From positions 1 through 38,906 of the forward strand of contig LSTF01000032.1 in assembly GCA_001644455.1 (NCBI GenBank): a DNA stretch of 38,906 nt, written 5' to 3'. Origin of the DNA: Betaproteobacteria bacterium SCGC AG-212-J23. Its GTDB lineage: Bacteria; Pseudomonadota; Gammaproteobacteria; Burkholderiales; SG8-39. The translations under genes and the position numbers were made by a program. Positions 8,061-14,849 of the stretch are shown one piece after another. Position 1 is the stretch's first letter. Every line of letters begins with the position of its first letter. Below the pieces are notes generated by a model. The model was not told the origin of the DNA. It did no database searches and saw only the letters and a list, made by a program, of their open reading frames with translations.

Positions 8061-8738
8061 CTATTGCAAGGTCACGAACTGCTGATCCTTGACCATTCCC
8101 TGGAAGCCGTAGAACACCTCGTTCACGCTCGACCAGCTCTTCAGCTTCTTCATGTTGCCCAGCCAGCGCTTCACGTTCGGATAGCTGGCGAAGTCCATGC
8201 GGATGATCTCGCCGAGCGAGACGAAGCCGGCGCCCAGGTAGTCGGCGATGGTGATCTGGTTGCCGCACAGGTACTGGTTCTTCGGCCCGATCCAGTGCTG
8301 GTCGAGGAGCTTCAGCCAGTTCTGCGCGCGCTCCTTCGACCACTCGAGGCACGCCTTCTGCGCCGCGTCGGTCGGGCGCTTGTTGTTGGGGAAGATCTGC
8401 GGGTAGATGAAGCCGTAACCGTACTCGCGGTAGAACTGGGTGTTCAGCCAGTCCATCATCTCGTTGACCTTGGCGCGCTGCTTCAGGTCCTTGGGATAAG
8501 CCGGCGAATTGGTCTTGTCGGCGAGATACTTGAGGATCGCCGAGCTCTCGGTGAGCCGGAAGTCGCCGTCCTCGAGGACCGGCACCATCCGGTTGGGGTT
8601 CACCGCGACGAAGGGCTCCTTATAGTGCTCGCCGGTCATCAGGTCCACCACCTGCTCTTCGACCTTGATGCCGCTTTCGGCGATGAACAGGCGGACCGGC
8701 CGGCTGGTCATCGAAACAGGATGCATGTAGAGCTTCAT
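8061..8738 (-). CDS. Glutathione S-transferase family protein
   Basis: A 225-residue GST. The N-terminal thioredoxin-like domain (1-80) starts MKLYMHPVSMTSRPVRLF and contains the glutathione-binding stretch NRMVPVLEDGDFRLTESSAI with its cis-Pro and the E-S pair. The helical C-terminal domain includes NQITIADYLGAGFV, with the conserved N-capping Asp. It resembles theta-type bacterial GSTs, which conjugate or reductively cleave electrophiles. ATG 8738 has the strong Shine-Dalgarno AGAGGAG 7 bp upstream. The frame is open further upstream, but that part is antisense to the cytochrome gene and is rejected. Confidence 0.93.
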   Translation of the reverse strand: MKLYMHPVSMTSRPVRLFIAESGIKVEEQVVDLMTGEHYKEPFVAVNPNRMVPVLEDGDFRLTESSAILKYLADKTNSPAYPKDLKQRAKVNEMMDWLNTQFYREYGYGFIYPQIFPNNKRPTDAAQKACLEWSKERAQNWLKLLDQHWIGPKNQYLCGNQITIADYLGAGFVSLGEIIRMDFASYPNVKRWLGNMKKLKSWSSVNEVFYGFQGMVKDQQFVTLQ

Positions 8739-8771
8739 CGTGAACTCCTCTGATATTCTCGCGGCCAACAC

Positions 8772-8777
8772 TATAAA
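8772..8777 (+). promoter_or_regulatory. Candidate -10 region of the cytochrome gene
   Basis: The 54-bp divergent gap between the GST and cytochrome genes contains CTATAAAG, a plausible -10 element, about 16-21 bp before the GTG start. A GGGGAGG Shine-Dalgarno follows. No clear -35 is seen. Confidence 0.3.
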
Positions 8778-8792
8778 GGGGAGGATGCTTCC

Positions 8793-9266
8793 GTGAGAAC
8801 AGTATTCCTGTGGCTGCTCGCGCTTTTGCCAATGGTGGGAAGCGTCCACGCGCAGGACAAGGGCGGGAAAACGAGCGCCGACGTGAATCGCGGCCGCTAC
8901 CTCATCAACACCGCCGGCTGCAACGACTGCCATACGCCGGGCTATCCCCAGGCTGCAGGCAAGGTCGACGAGAAACTCTGGCTGACCGGCGACAAGCTCG
9001 GCTGGCGCGGCCCGTGGGGCACGACCTACGCCTCGAACCTGCGCCTCCTCGCGTCGAAGATGACCGAGAGCCAGTTCATGGTGCGCGCGCGCAGCGAGAT
9101 GCGCCCGCCGATGCCCTGGTTCAACCTGCGCGACATGAGCGACCGCGACGTGCGCGCGATCTACCGCTGGCTGAAGCACATGGGCCCCGCCGGCGAGCCG
9201 GCGCCGACCTACCTGCCGCCGGACAAGACCCCGCCGCAGCCTTACGTGCAGTTTCCTATGAAGTAG
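8793..9266 (+). CDS. Periplasmic monoheme cytochrome c
   Basis: A 157-residue protein with an N-terminal signal peptide (cleavage likely after V18-H-A20) and one heme attachment motif C43-N-D-C46-H47. The distal axial ligand is probably a Met in MRPPMPWF. NRGRYLINTAGCNDCHTPG is typical of small cytochromes that serve as electron-transfer subunits of periplasmic dehydrogenases. No partner dehydrogenase is adjacent, so its donor is unknown. The GTG start is chosen because it gives a complete signal peptide and follows a GGGGAGG ribosome site. Its 3' end overlaps the convergent hybrid kinase gene by 11 bp. Confidence 0.9.
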   Translation: MRTVFLWLLALLPMVGSVHAQDKGGKTSADVNRGRYLINTAGCNDCHTPGYPQAAGKVDEKLWLTGDKLGWRGPWGTTYASNLRLLASKMTESQFMVRARSEMRPPMPWFNLRDMSDRDVRAIYRWLKHMGPAGEPAPTYLPPDKTPPQPYVQFPMK

Positions 9267-12096
9267 CGGCCCGCCGCCGCTCGCGCAGGATTCCGCGCAG
9301 GACGGCGATCAGCTTTTCGGCGTCGACCGGCTTGTTGACGCGCTCACGGAATCCGGCCGCGAGGAGTCGCTCGCGCTCGATCTGCGTGAAAGCGGTCAGA
9401 GCGATCGCCGGGACCGGGACCTCGACGCCTTTCGACATCTCCAGCGCCCGCAGGCGCCGCAGGGTCTGGAAGCCGTCCTCCTCCGGCATGGCGAGGTCGA
9501 TGAGGTAGATCTGCGGCGCGCCCGCCGGCAGCGCCTTTTCCAGCGCGGCGACGAGCTCCCGGCAGGAGAGGAAGTTGCGCACGCTGGCGCCCGCCTGCTG
9601 CAGGGTCAGCGCGACCACCTCGTGCACGTCGGCATCATCGTCGACCATCCAGACCTGCGCGCCGCTCAGCGCGCCGCCGCTCGGGCGAGGCGGCTCCGCG
9701 GGCTCGTCCGCCGGCAGCGCGGCGCTGCCGGCAAACGCGGGCAGCTCGACCGTAAAAGTCGCGCCGCGACTGATGCCCTGGCTGTCGGCGCGCACCTGGC
9801 CACCGTGCAGCAGCGCGATGTGGCGCACCAGCGCGAGGCCGATGCCCAGCCCGCCGGCGCGCCGCGCCGCCGAGGTGTCGGCCTGGCTGAAGCGGTCGAA
9901 GACGTGCGGCAGGAATTCCGGCGCGATGCCGACCCCGTTGTCGCGCACCTGCAGCTGCACCCGCTCGCCGTTCTTCAGCAGCAGCACCGCGATCGAGCCG
10001 CGCTCCGGCGTGAACTTGACCGCGTTGGAGAGCAGGTTGGAGACCAGCTGCTGCAGGCGCCCGGCGTCGCCGACCACGCCGATGGCGGTGTCGTCGGGCG
10101 TGAAGCGCAGGTCGATGTGCTTGGCGGCGGCGCCGGGCCGCACCGCGTCGAGCGCCGCGAGCACGATCTCGACCAGGTTGACGTTGCGCCGTTCGATGTT
10201 GAGCTTGCCGCTGACGATGCGCGAGGTGTCGAGCAGGTCGTCGATCAGCCGCGTCTGGTGATCGACGTTGCGCTTGATCGCCTTCGCCGCGCGCTCCACC
10301 AGCGCCGGATCGGGCGGCTGGGTGGTGAGCATGAGGTGGCTCCAGCCCTTGAGCGCGTTGAGCGGCGAGCGCAGCTCGTGCGAGACGATGGCGAGGAACT
10401 CGTCCTTCGCGCGGTTGGCGCCCTCGGCCTCGGCGCGCAGCCGCTGCTCGGCTACCACCAGCTTCTCCAGCTCGCGCTGCGCGTGCTTGCGCTCGCTGAT
10501 GTCGGTCGCGACCGCGATCAGGCCGATCACCCGCCCCTGCTCGTCGCGCAGCGGCGACTTGGTGACCAGGAACGTCCTTTCGCCGATCGTCTCCTCGAGG
10601 GTCATGGTCTCGCCCGACTCGAGCACCAGCCGCTCGTTGTCGTCGAGCGCCTGGGTGTCCTCGCGCGGGCCCATCGCCTGCTTCCAGGCCGGGTTGGCCA
10701 TCAGCGGGCGACCGAGGCGATCCTTGGCCGAGATCAGGTCGGGCGTGCTGATGGTGATGGCGTTGAGCAGCGCGTTGCGCTCCCGCAGCGCGGCGCTCGC
10801 GCGCTCCAGAGCCGCCGTGCGCCGCACGACTCGCTGGTCGAGCTCCGTGTAGGCCTCGCGCATCGCCCGCTCCGCGCGGCGCTGCGCCGAGGCCTCGCGC
10901 AGCACCAGCACCGCGCCGGCGATGCCGGTCCCGGTGGCCGGATCGACGGTCGGCGCGGCATTGATCTGCACCGGGTGCACGCGGTTGTCGCGCGCCCGCA
11001 GCGCCGGCTCGCCGCCGGTGACCGCGGCAGTCCGGTTGCGCAGCGCGGCGTGCAGGGGATTGGCGATCGGCGCGTTGTCGCGCTCATCGAACACCTGCAG
11101 CAACTCGTCGATCGGCCGGCCGGCCGCTTCCGCCGCCCGCCATCCCGTGAGCCGCTGCGCCGCCGGGTTGAGGAAGCGCACCTGCCCGGAAGCGTCGGTG
11201 GCGATCACGCCGTCGCCGATCGCCGCGAGCGTCACCTGCAGCCACTCGCGCTGCTCGACCGCCTCACCTTCCGCCAGCTCGCGCTGCGCGCCGATGTGAT
11301 CAAGGGTGCGCGCCACCCAGAGGATGAGCGCGCCCAGCGAGGCGATCATCACCAGGGTGAAGAGCGCCATGCCGAACGCCTCGCCGAACAGGCCGGCGCG
11401 CTCGGCGGCGAGCCGCGTCCAGCCCACCACCAGCGGTACGACGAGCGCCGCGGGCAGCAGCCAGCGCATCACCACCGCGCCGGTCCGCCGGCTGGTGAGG
11501 GTATCGACCAGCCAATCGCTCGGCCGGCCGGCGCCGAGCGCGAAGGCGGCGAGCAGCGTCGCCGCCGCCGCGGGCGCCGAAAAGCCCAGCAGCGGCGCGG
11601 CGATGTCGAAGCGCAGCAGGCGCAGCGTCAGGCCGAGCAGGACGAAGAAGCCCATCGCGCCGATCGCGCTCGCGGCGACGGCGTTCGCCGAGAGGCCGAA
11701 GACGCGCAGGTCGCGGCGCAGCGGCGTCGCGACCGCGAGCGCGAACAGCGTGATGCAGGTCGCCGGCGACATGTGCGCCGGCATCGCTCCAAGGCGCGCG
11801 TCGCCCAGATCCTCGACCAGCGCGAGCAGCGCGAGCGCCACCACCACCACCGAGGCGATCCACGCCGTGCGCTGCGCGCGCGGACCGCCGCGCTCGACGG
11901 CGAGGTAACCGCTGGCAAGGAGCAGGAAAGCAAGCGCCGCCGCGGGCTCCATCGGCACGAAGTCAGCGCCGAAGTCGCGCAGGCGCGGCAGTCCGGCCGC
12001 CCAGCCCCAGAGGGCGAGCGCACCCAAAGCCGCGGCCAGCCCGTACGCAACGAGGGCGGAGCGTTGCAGCCCGCGAACCACGCGCTGCGGAGTCAC
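9256..12096 (-). CDS. Membrane hybrid histidine kinase (multi-TM sensor, two PAS, HisKA, HATPase, receiver)
   Basis: A 946-residue hybrid kinase. Residues ~10-260 form a multi-helix membrane sensor with no family I can name. PAS domains follow at about 280-400 (IGDGVIATDASGQVRFLNP) and 440-545. The HisKA box DEFLAIVSHELRSPLNAL carries phosphorylated H573. The ATPase has N, G1 (RDNGVGIAPEF) and G2 (GGLGIGLAL) boxes. The C-terminal receiver has the acidic cluster VDDDADV and phosphoacceptor D867. GTG 12096 is chosen because it overlaps the upstream stop as GTGA and has an AAAGGGG ribosome site. It is the last gene of the DUF883 operon, so it would share the sigma-54 promoter at 13117-13132. Signalling to the neighbouring NtrC-type regulator is inference. 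Confidence 0.9.
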   Translation of the reverse strand: MTPQRVVRGLQRSALVAYGLAAALGALALWGWAAGLPRLRDFGADFVPMEPAAALAFLLLASGYLAVERGGPRAQRTAWIASVVVVALALLALVEDLGDARLGAMPAHMSPATCITLFALAVATPLRRDLRVFGLSANAVAASAIGAMGFFVLLGLTLRLLRFDIAAPLLGFSAPAAAATLLAAFALGAGRPSDWLVDTLTSRRTGAVVMRWLLPAALVVPLVVGWTRLAAERAGLFGEAFGMALFTLVMIASLGALILWVARTLDHIGAQRELAEGEAVEQREWLQVTLAAIGDGVIATDASGQVRFLNPAAQRLTGWRAAEAAGRPIDELLQVFDERDNAPIANPLHAALRNRTAAVTGGEPALRARDNRVHPVQINAAPTVDPATGTGIAGAVLVLREASAQRRAERAMREAYTELDQRVVRRTAALERASAALRERNALLNAITISTPDLISAKDRLGRPLMANPAWKQAMGPREDTQALDDNERLVLESGETMTLEETIGERTFLVTKSPLRDEQGRVIGLIAVATDISERKHAQRELEKLVVAEQRLRAEAEGANRAKDEFLAIVSHELRSPLNALKGWSHLMLTTQPPDPALVERAAKAIKRNVDHQTRLIDDLLDTSRIVSGKLNIERRNVNLVEIVLAALDAVRPGAAAKHIDLRFTPDDTAIGVVGDAGRLQQLVSNLLSNAVKFTPERGSIAVLLLKNGERVQLQVRDNGVGIAPEFLPHVFDRFSQADTSAARRAGGLGIGLALVRHIALLHGGQVRADSQGISRGATFTVELPAFAGSAALPADEPAEPPRPSGGALSGAQVWMVDDDADVHEVVALTLQQAGASVRNFLSCRELVAALEKALPAGAPQIYLIDLAMPEEDGFQTLRRLRALEMSKGVEVPVPAIALTAFTQIERERLLAAGFRERVNKPVDAEKLIAVLRGILRERRRAATS

Positions 12097-12443
12097 GACC
12101 CCTTTTTCGAAAACTTGGCGGCCAGTACGCGCGCGAGCCCCGCAGGGCCGCCGTACTGCGAGCGCACGAACCACATGGCGCCGCTCACGAGCAGGCCGGC
12201 AATGCCGCTCTTTCCAGCCGTCGCCGGCTTTCTTCGCTCGTGGTGGCCGCCGTTGCGCCGCTTGTGCGCGAGCCCGCCGCCCGCCGCGAAGCCGAGCGCG
12301 AGCGCGCCGGCGAGCGTCACCGGCGAAGCGAGTGTGTCGAGGGCGCGCTTGCCGGTCGCCTTGCCCGCCTGCGTGAGGCGGTGCTTGCGGCCGGCGATGC
12401 GGGTTTCAACCTGGACGATCTCTTCGTCGAGTTTCAGATGCAT
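12093..12443 (-). CDS. Small membrane protein of the DUF883/YqjE stress operon
   Basis: A 116-residue protein with no family I recognise. It has a basic N-terminal helix (EEIVQVETRIAGRKHRLTQ), a glycine-rich hydrophobic segment (AGALALGFAAGGGLAHKRR) and a second hydrophobic segment (SGIAGLLVSGAMWFV). In enterobacteria, elaB/yqjD-like genes are followed by yqjE and a third small gene; this one occupies the third slot. It may sit in the inner membrane with its partners. It starts 2 bp after the YqjE-like stop and ends in a GTGA overlap with the hybrid kinase, so translation of the two is probably coupled. Confidence 0.75.
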   Translation of the reverse strand: MHLKLDEEIVQVETRIAGRKHRLTQAGKATGKRALDTLASPVTLAGALALGFAAGGGLAHKRRNGGHHERRKPATAGKSGIAGLLVSGAMWFVRSQYGGPAGLARVLAAKFSKKGS

Positions 12444-12445
12444 GC

Positions 12446-12778
12446 TCAGGCGGGCGGCGCCTCGCCGCGCAGCGACCGGATCAGCGCATTAAATGGCATC
12501 TCGCTCACCAGGTCCTTGGCCCACCAGGCGAGCGCGCCGGCGCCGACGAGGTTGAGGGCCGCAGCGATGCCGAGCGCAAGGGGCCAGGACGCGCCCTGCC
12601 CGAGGGCCAGCACGATCCCGCCCGCGACCAGTGCCAGCCAGGCCGTGACGACCAGCACCGCCGCGACCAGCACGGTGCCGAGCAGCCAGGCGAGGCGCAG
12701 CGTGGCGCGCCGCGCGTCGAGCACGGCGAGCAGCGCATAGTCGGAGACGAGCGCCTTCGCTTCGCCGAGCAGCCGCAC
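12446..12778 (-). CDS. YqjE / phage-holin-like membrane protein
   Basis: A 110-residue protein with two strong transmembrane hairpins (LAWLLGTVLVAAVLVVTAWL and a second near WPLALGIAAALNLVGAGAL), preceded by an amphipathic helix. This matches the YqjE or putative holin superfamily layout; members accompany ElaB/YqjD proteins and are thought to act in envelope stress, not phage lysis. The only standard start is GTG 12778. The in-frame sequence upstream (G-L-A-D-L-V) still resembles the family, so translation may begin earlier at a non-standard codon. It lies between the DUF883 gene and the unnamed third gene. Confidence 0.75.
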   Translation of the reverse strand: MRLLGEAKALVSDYALLAVLDARRATLRLAWLLGTVLVAAVLVVTAWLALVAGGIVLALGQGASWPLALGIAAALNLVGAGALAWWAKDLVSEMPFNALIRSLRGEAPPA

Positions 12779-12822
12779 GACGAGGTCGGCGAGGCCGGAG
12801 GAGCGAGGCGCCGGCGCCGGGT

Positions 12823-13083
12823 TCAGTCCCGCGCTCCGCGCATGAAGGCGCTGAGCACGTATCCCGCCGCGAGCGCGATACTGAGCGCCGCCACCGGGTG
12901 CTCGCGCACGTAGTCGCGCCCGGCTTCCAGCCAGTCTTCCTTCATCTCCAGCAACTCATCGGCCTTCTCGCCGAAGCGGTCGGCGATCGCGCCGACGCGG
13001 TTGGCCGCCTGGTCGACGGCGCGATGCGCGCCGTCGCTCACGCGTTCGATCTGCTTCTGGGGTCCGCTCATTTTTGATTCCAT
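12823..13083 (-). CDS. DUF883 (ElaB/YqjD-like) membrane-anchored stress protein
   Basis: An 86-residue protein with a long amphipathic helix (QIERVSDGAHRAVDQAANRV, then EKADELLEMKEDWLEAGRDYV) followed by the family signature R-E-H-P-V-A-A-L and a C-terminal transmembrane helix ending in MRGARD. ElaB and YqjD of E. coli are C-tail-anchored proteins that associate with ribosomes in stationary phase and protect against oxidative stress. ATG 13083 has GGAG 6 bp upstream. It is the first gene of a four-gene leftward operon ending with the hybrid kinase and has a sigma-54-type promoter 34-49 bp upstream. Confidence 0.9.
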   Translation of the reverse strand: MESKMSGPQKQIERVSDGAHRAVDQAANRVGAIADRFGEKADELLEMKEDWLEAGRDYVREHPVAALSIALAAGYVLSAFMRGARD

Positions 13084-13116
13084 GGTGTCTCCGTGGGAAA
13101 GGGGGCAGTCTAAAAA

Positions 13117-13132
13117 AGCAATCGCTATGCCG
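13117..13132 (-). promoter_or_regulatory. Sigma-54 -24/-12 promoter of the DUF883 operon
   Basis: The minus strand reads CGGCATAGCGATTGCT, matching TGGCAC-N5-TTGCW at GGCA and TTGCT, with exactly 12 bp from GG to GC. A T-tract follows, as is common at such promoters. Predicted transcription start is about 13106, giving a 22-nt leader that contains the GGAG ribosome site. It overlaps the last codons of the NtrC-type gene. A rival reading of the T-tract as a terminator is weak because no stable stem precedes it. Confidence 0.7.
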
Positions 13133-14474
13133 CGCTCTGCTGGTTCTCGCCCTTGTAGATGGCGAGGCGGTTGTAGAGGGTCTTCAGGCTGATGCCGAGC
13201 ATGTCGGCGGCCTTGCGCTTCGAGCCGCACTCGGCGAGGGTGGCCTCGATCAGCCGCCGGCTCACCTCGTCGAGCGTGCTGCCGACGCGAACCGTCAGGA
13301 TCGGCGCCGACTCCGGGGCAGCAACCGTCGCCGGCGCGAGGCTCTCGTCGATCACGTCGTCGGCGAGGATGTAGGCGCGCTGCACGTAGTTCTTCAGCTC
13401 GCGCACGTTGCCCGGCCAGCTGTGGGCGTAGAGCGCGGCGATGGTCCCCGGGGCGAAGGACTTCGACGTGCCTTCGCGCTTGTTCAGCTGGTCGAGAAAA
13501 TGCTGCGCCAGCAGCTCGATGTCGGTGGCGCGGTCGCGCAGCGGCGGCATGGCGATCGGGAACACGTTCAGCCGGTGGAACAGGTCCGGGCGCAGCTTGC
13601 CCTCGGCGATCGCCTGCTCGGGATTGCGGTTGGTGGCGGCGATCAGGCGCACGTCGGCGCTGATCGGGGTGGTGGTACCGACGCGCGTGAACTGGCCGGT
13701 CTCGAGCACGCGCAGCAGCTTCACCTGCAGCTCCTGCGGCATCTCGGTGATCTCGTCGAGCAGCAGCGAGCCGCCGTGGGCGCGCTCGAAGTAGCCCTTG
13801 TGCTGGCGGTCGGCGCCGGTGAAGCTGCCCTTCTCGTGGCCGAACAGCTCGCTCTCGATCAGCTGCGGCGATACCGCGCCGCAGTTGAGCGGCAGGAACG
13901 GCGCCTTCTTGCGCCGGGAGAGATCGTGGATGGTCTGCGCGGCGAGCTCCTTGCCGGTGCCGCTCTCGCCGATCAGCAGGCAGGTCGCCGAGGTCGGCGA
14001 GACGCGGCCGAGCTGGTCGTAGAGCTTCTGCATCGGCGCCGAGGAGCCGAGGATGTGGCCGAAGCGGCCGAGCTTGCGCAGTTCGTCGCGCAGCTCGCCG
14101 ATCTCCTGGCGCAGCTCGCCGGTGCGCGGCACGCGGCGCAGGATCGCCTTCAGGCGCTCGACGTCGACCGGCTTCACCATGTAGTCGGTCGCGCCCAGGC
14201 GCAGCGCCTCGACGGCGCTCTCGACGCTCGCGTGTCCGGTGATCAGCACCACCTCGGTCGCGTCACGCGTTTCCAGGTCGCCGACGAGGTCCATGCCTTT
14301 GCCGTCGGGCAGCTGCAGGTCGGTGAGCAGCAGGTCGGGTTGCAGGCGCGAAAGATGGATGCGCGCGGCGCGCAGCGAATCGGCCTGCGAGACGCTGAAG
14401 CCCTCGGCCTTGGCCAGCTCCGACAGCCACTCCAGCGCTTCAGGATCGTCGTCTACAAGCAATAGATGGGGCAC
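13125..14474 (-). CDS. NtrC-family sigma-54-dependent response regulator
   Basis: A 449-residue enhancer-binding protein. The receiver (1-115) has D8-D9-D10, phosphoacceptor D52 and K101. The AAA+ domain (about 140-375) has Walker A GESGTGKE (169-176), the sigma-54 contact loop GSFTGA (216-221, a Ser variant of GAFTGA), Walker B GGSLLLDEI, and the arginine-finger region. The Fis-type helix-turn-helix at the C-terminus reads GSKRKAADMLGISLKTLYNRL. Such proteins hydrolyse ATP to open sigma-54 promoters once phosphorylated. It lies between rpoN and a sigma-54-promoter operon ending in a hybrid kinase, which makes it the likely activator of the local promoters. The start is GTG 14474 with GGAG about 9 bp upstream. 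Confidence 0.95.
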   Translation of the reverse strand: MPHLLLVDDDPEALEWLSELAKAEGFSVSQADSLRAARIHLSRLQPDLLLTDLQLPDGKGMDLVGDLETRDATEVVLITGHASVESAVEALRLGATDYMVKPVDVERLKAILRRVPRTGELRQEIGELRDELRKLGRFGHILGSSAPMQKLYDQLGRVSPTSATCLLIGESGTGKELAAQTIHDLSRRKKAPFLPLNCGAVSPQLIESELFGHEKGSFTGADRQHKGYFERAHGGSLLLDEITEMPQELQVKLLRVLETGQFTRVGTTTPISADVRLIAATNRNPEQAIAEGKLRPDLFHRLNVFPIAMPPLRDRATDIELLAQHFLDQLNKREGTSKSFAPGTIAALYAHSWPGNVRELKNYVQRAYILADDVIDESLAPATVAAPESAPILTVRVGSTLDEVSRRLIEATLAECGSKRKAADMLGISLKTLYNRLAIYKGENQQSAA

Positions 14475-14497
14475 TCAGGTCGCTCCGTTTTGTAGGC

Positions 14498-14517
14498 TTT
14501 GCATGGGGGTGTGCAAA
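14498..14517. promoter_or_regulatory. Inverted repeat TTTGCA-N8-TGCAAA
   Basis: Perfect 6-bp arms at 14498-14503 and 14512-14517 lie in the 72-bp divergent gap between the NtrC-type gene and the tiny gene at 14547, abutting the -24 element at 14518. It could be an operator for the regulator's own promoter or for the sigma-54 promoter. It is too close to the -24 to be a classic distant enhancer. Confidence 0.4.
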
Positions 14518-14533
14518 AGGCACGCAACTTGCG
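14518..14533 (+). promoter_or_regulatory. Sigma-54 -24/-12 promoter before the tiny membrane gene
   Basis: AGGCACGCAACTTGCG matches TGGCACG-N4-TTGCW at GGCACG and TTGC with the correct 12-bp GG-to-GC spacing. The predicted start is about 14544, only three bases before the ATG at 14547. The transcript could also read on into rpoN. Confidence 0.72.
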
Positions 14534-14546
14534 TACCAGCGACGAC

Positions 14547-14768
14547 ATGCGCACCCTTTTTCTACTAGGCTCGCTGGCCGGTCTCGTCTGCGGCGCCCGA
14601 CACTTTCGCAATTACCTGAACGAGCATCGGAAAAATCGGCTCACCGCCAAGCGCCTCCAAGTATGGGAGGGAGAAGGCGGCGCAGTACCGCTCCATGCAC
14701 GCCGAACGGCTCAGCAAGTTTCACCACGCAAACTGTCCGAGACGTCGCCGGGCGGCGTCGGCCCCTAA
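14547..14768 (+). CDS. Tiny hypothetical membrane protein
   Basis: A 73-residue protein beginning with one hydrophobic helix (MRTLFLLGSLAGLVCGARHF) and continuing as a basic, polar tail with no recognisable fold. The frame extends upstream to 14499, but the sigma-54 promoter lies inside that extension, so ATG 14547 is chosen. No Shine-Dalgarno is visible, and the predicted mRNA start leaves a 3-nt leader. Either the message is almost leaderless, or this is mainly the 5' leader of rpoN and is not translated. Composition is less extreme than its neighbours towards the 3' end. Confidence 0.45.
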   Translation: MRTLFLLGSLAGLVCGARHFRNYLNEHRKNRLTAKRLQVWEGEGGAVPLHARRTAQQVSPRKLSETSPGGVGP

Positions 14769-14783
14769 AGCACAAACAGCCGG

Positions 14784-14800
14784 GCGGTAGTTCCTACCGC
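14784..14800. promoter_or_regulatory. 17-bp palindrome upstream of rpoN
   Basis: GCGGTAG (14784-14790) and CTACCGC (14794-14800) form a perfect palindrome around a TTC centre, ten bases upstream of the rpoN -24 element. It may be a regulator-binding site. A hairpin terminator for the preceding gene is less likely, since no T-tract follows. Confidence 0.45.
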
Positions 14801-14809
14801 GAATTTCAC

Positions 14810-14825
14810 TGGCATAGGCCTTGCA
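14810..14825 (+). promoter_or_regulatory. Sigma-54 -24/-12 promoter of rpoN
   Basis: TGGCATAGGCCTTGCA matches TGGCAC-N5-TTGCA at all positions but one, with exact 12-bp GG-to-GC spacing. The predicted start is about 14836, giving a 14-nt leader that contains an AAAGGAAA ribosome site before the rpoN ATG. This implies sigma-54 drives its own gene. Confidence 0.78.
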
Positions 14826-14849
14826 GAAACAGCCGGCGAAAGGAAACTA

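Noticed and set aside
9622-12492. A 956-codon open frame on the plus strand
   Set aside because: It lies antisense to the hybrid kinase, whose domains are unmistakable. The product is low-complexity Arg/Ala/Gly/His-rich, as expected from a GC-rich shadow frame.
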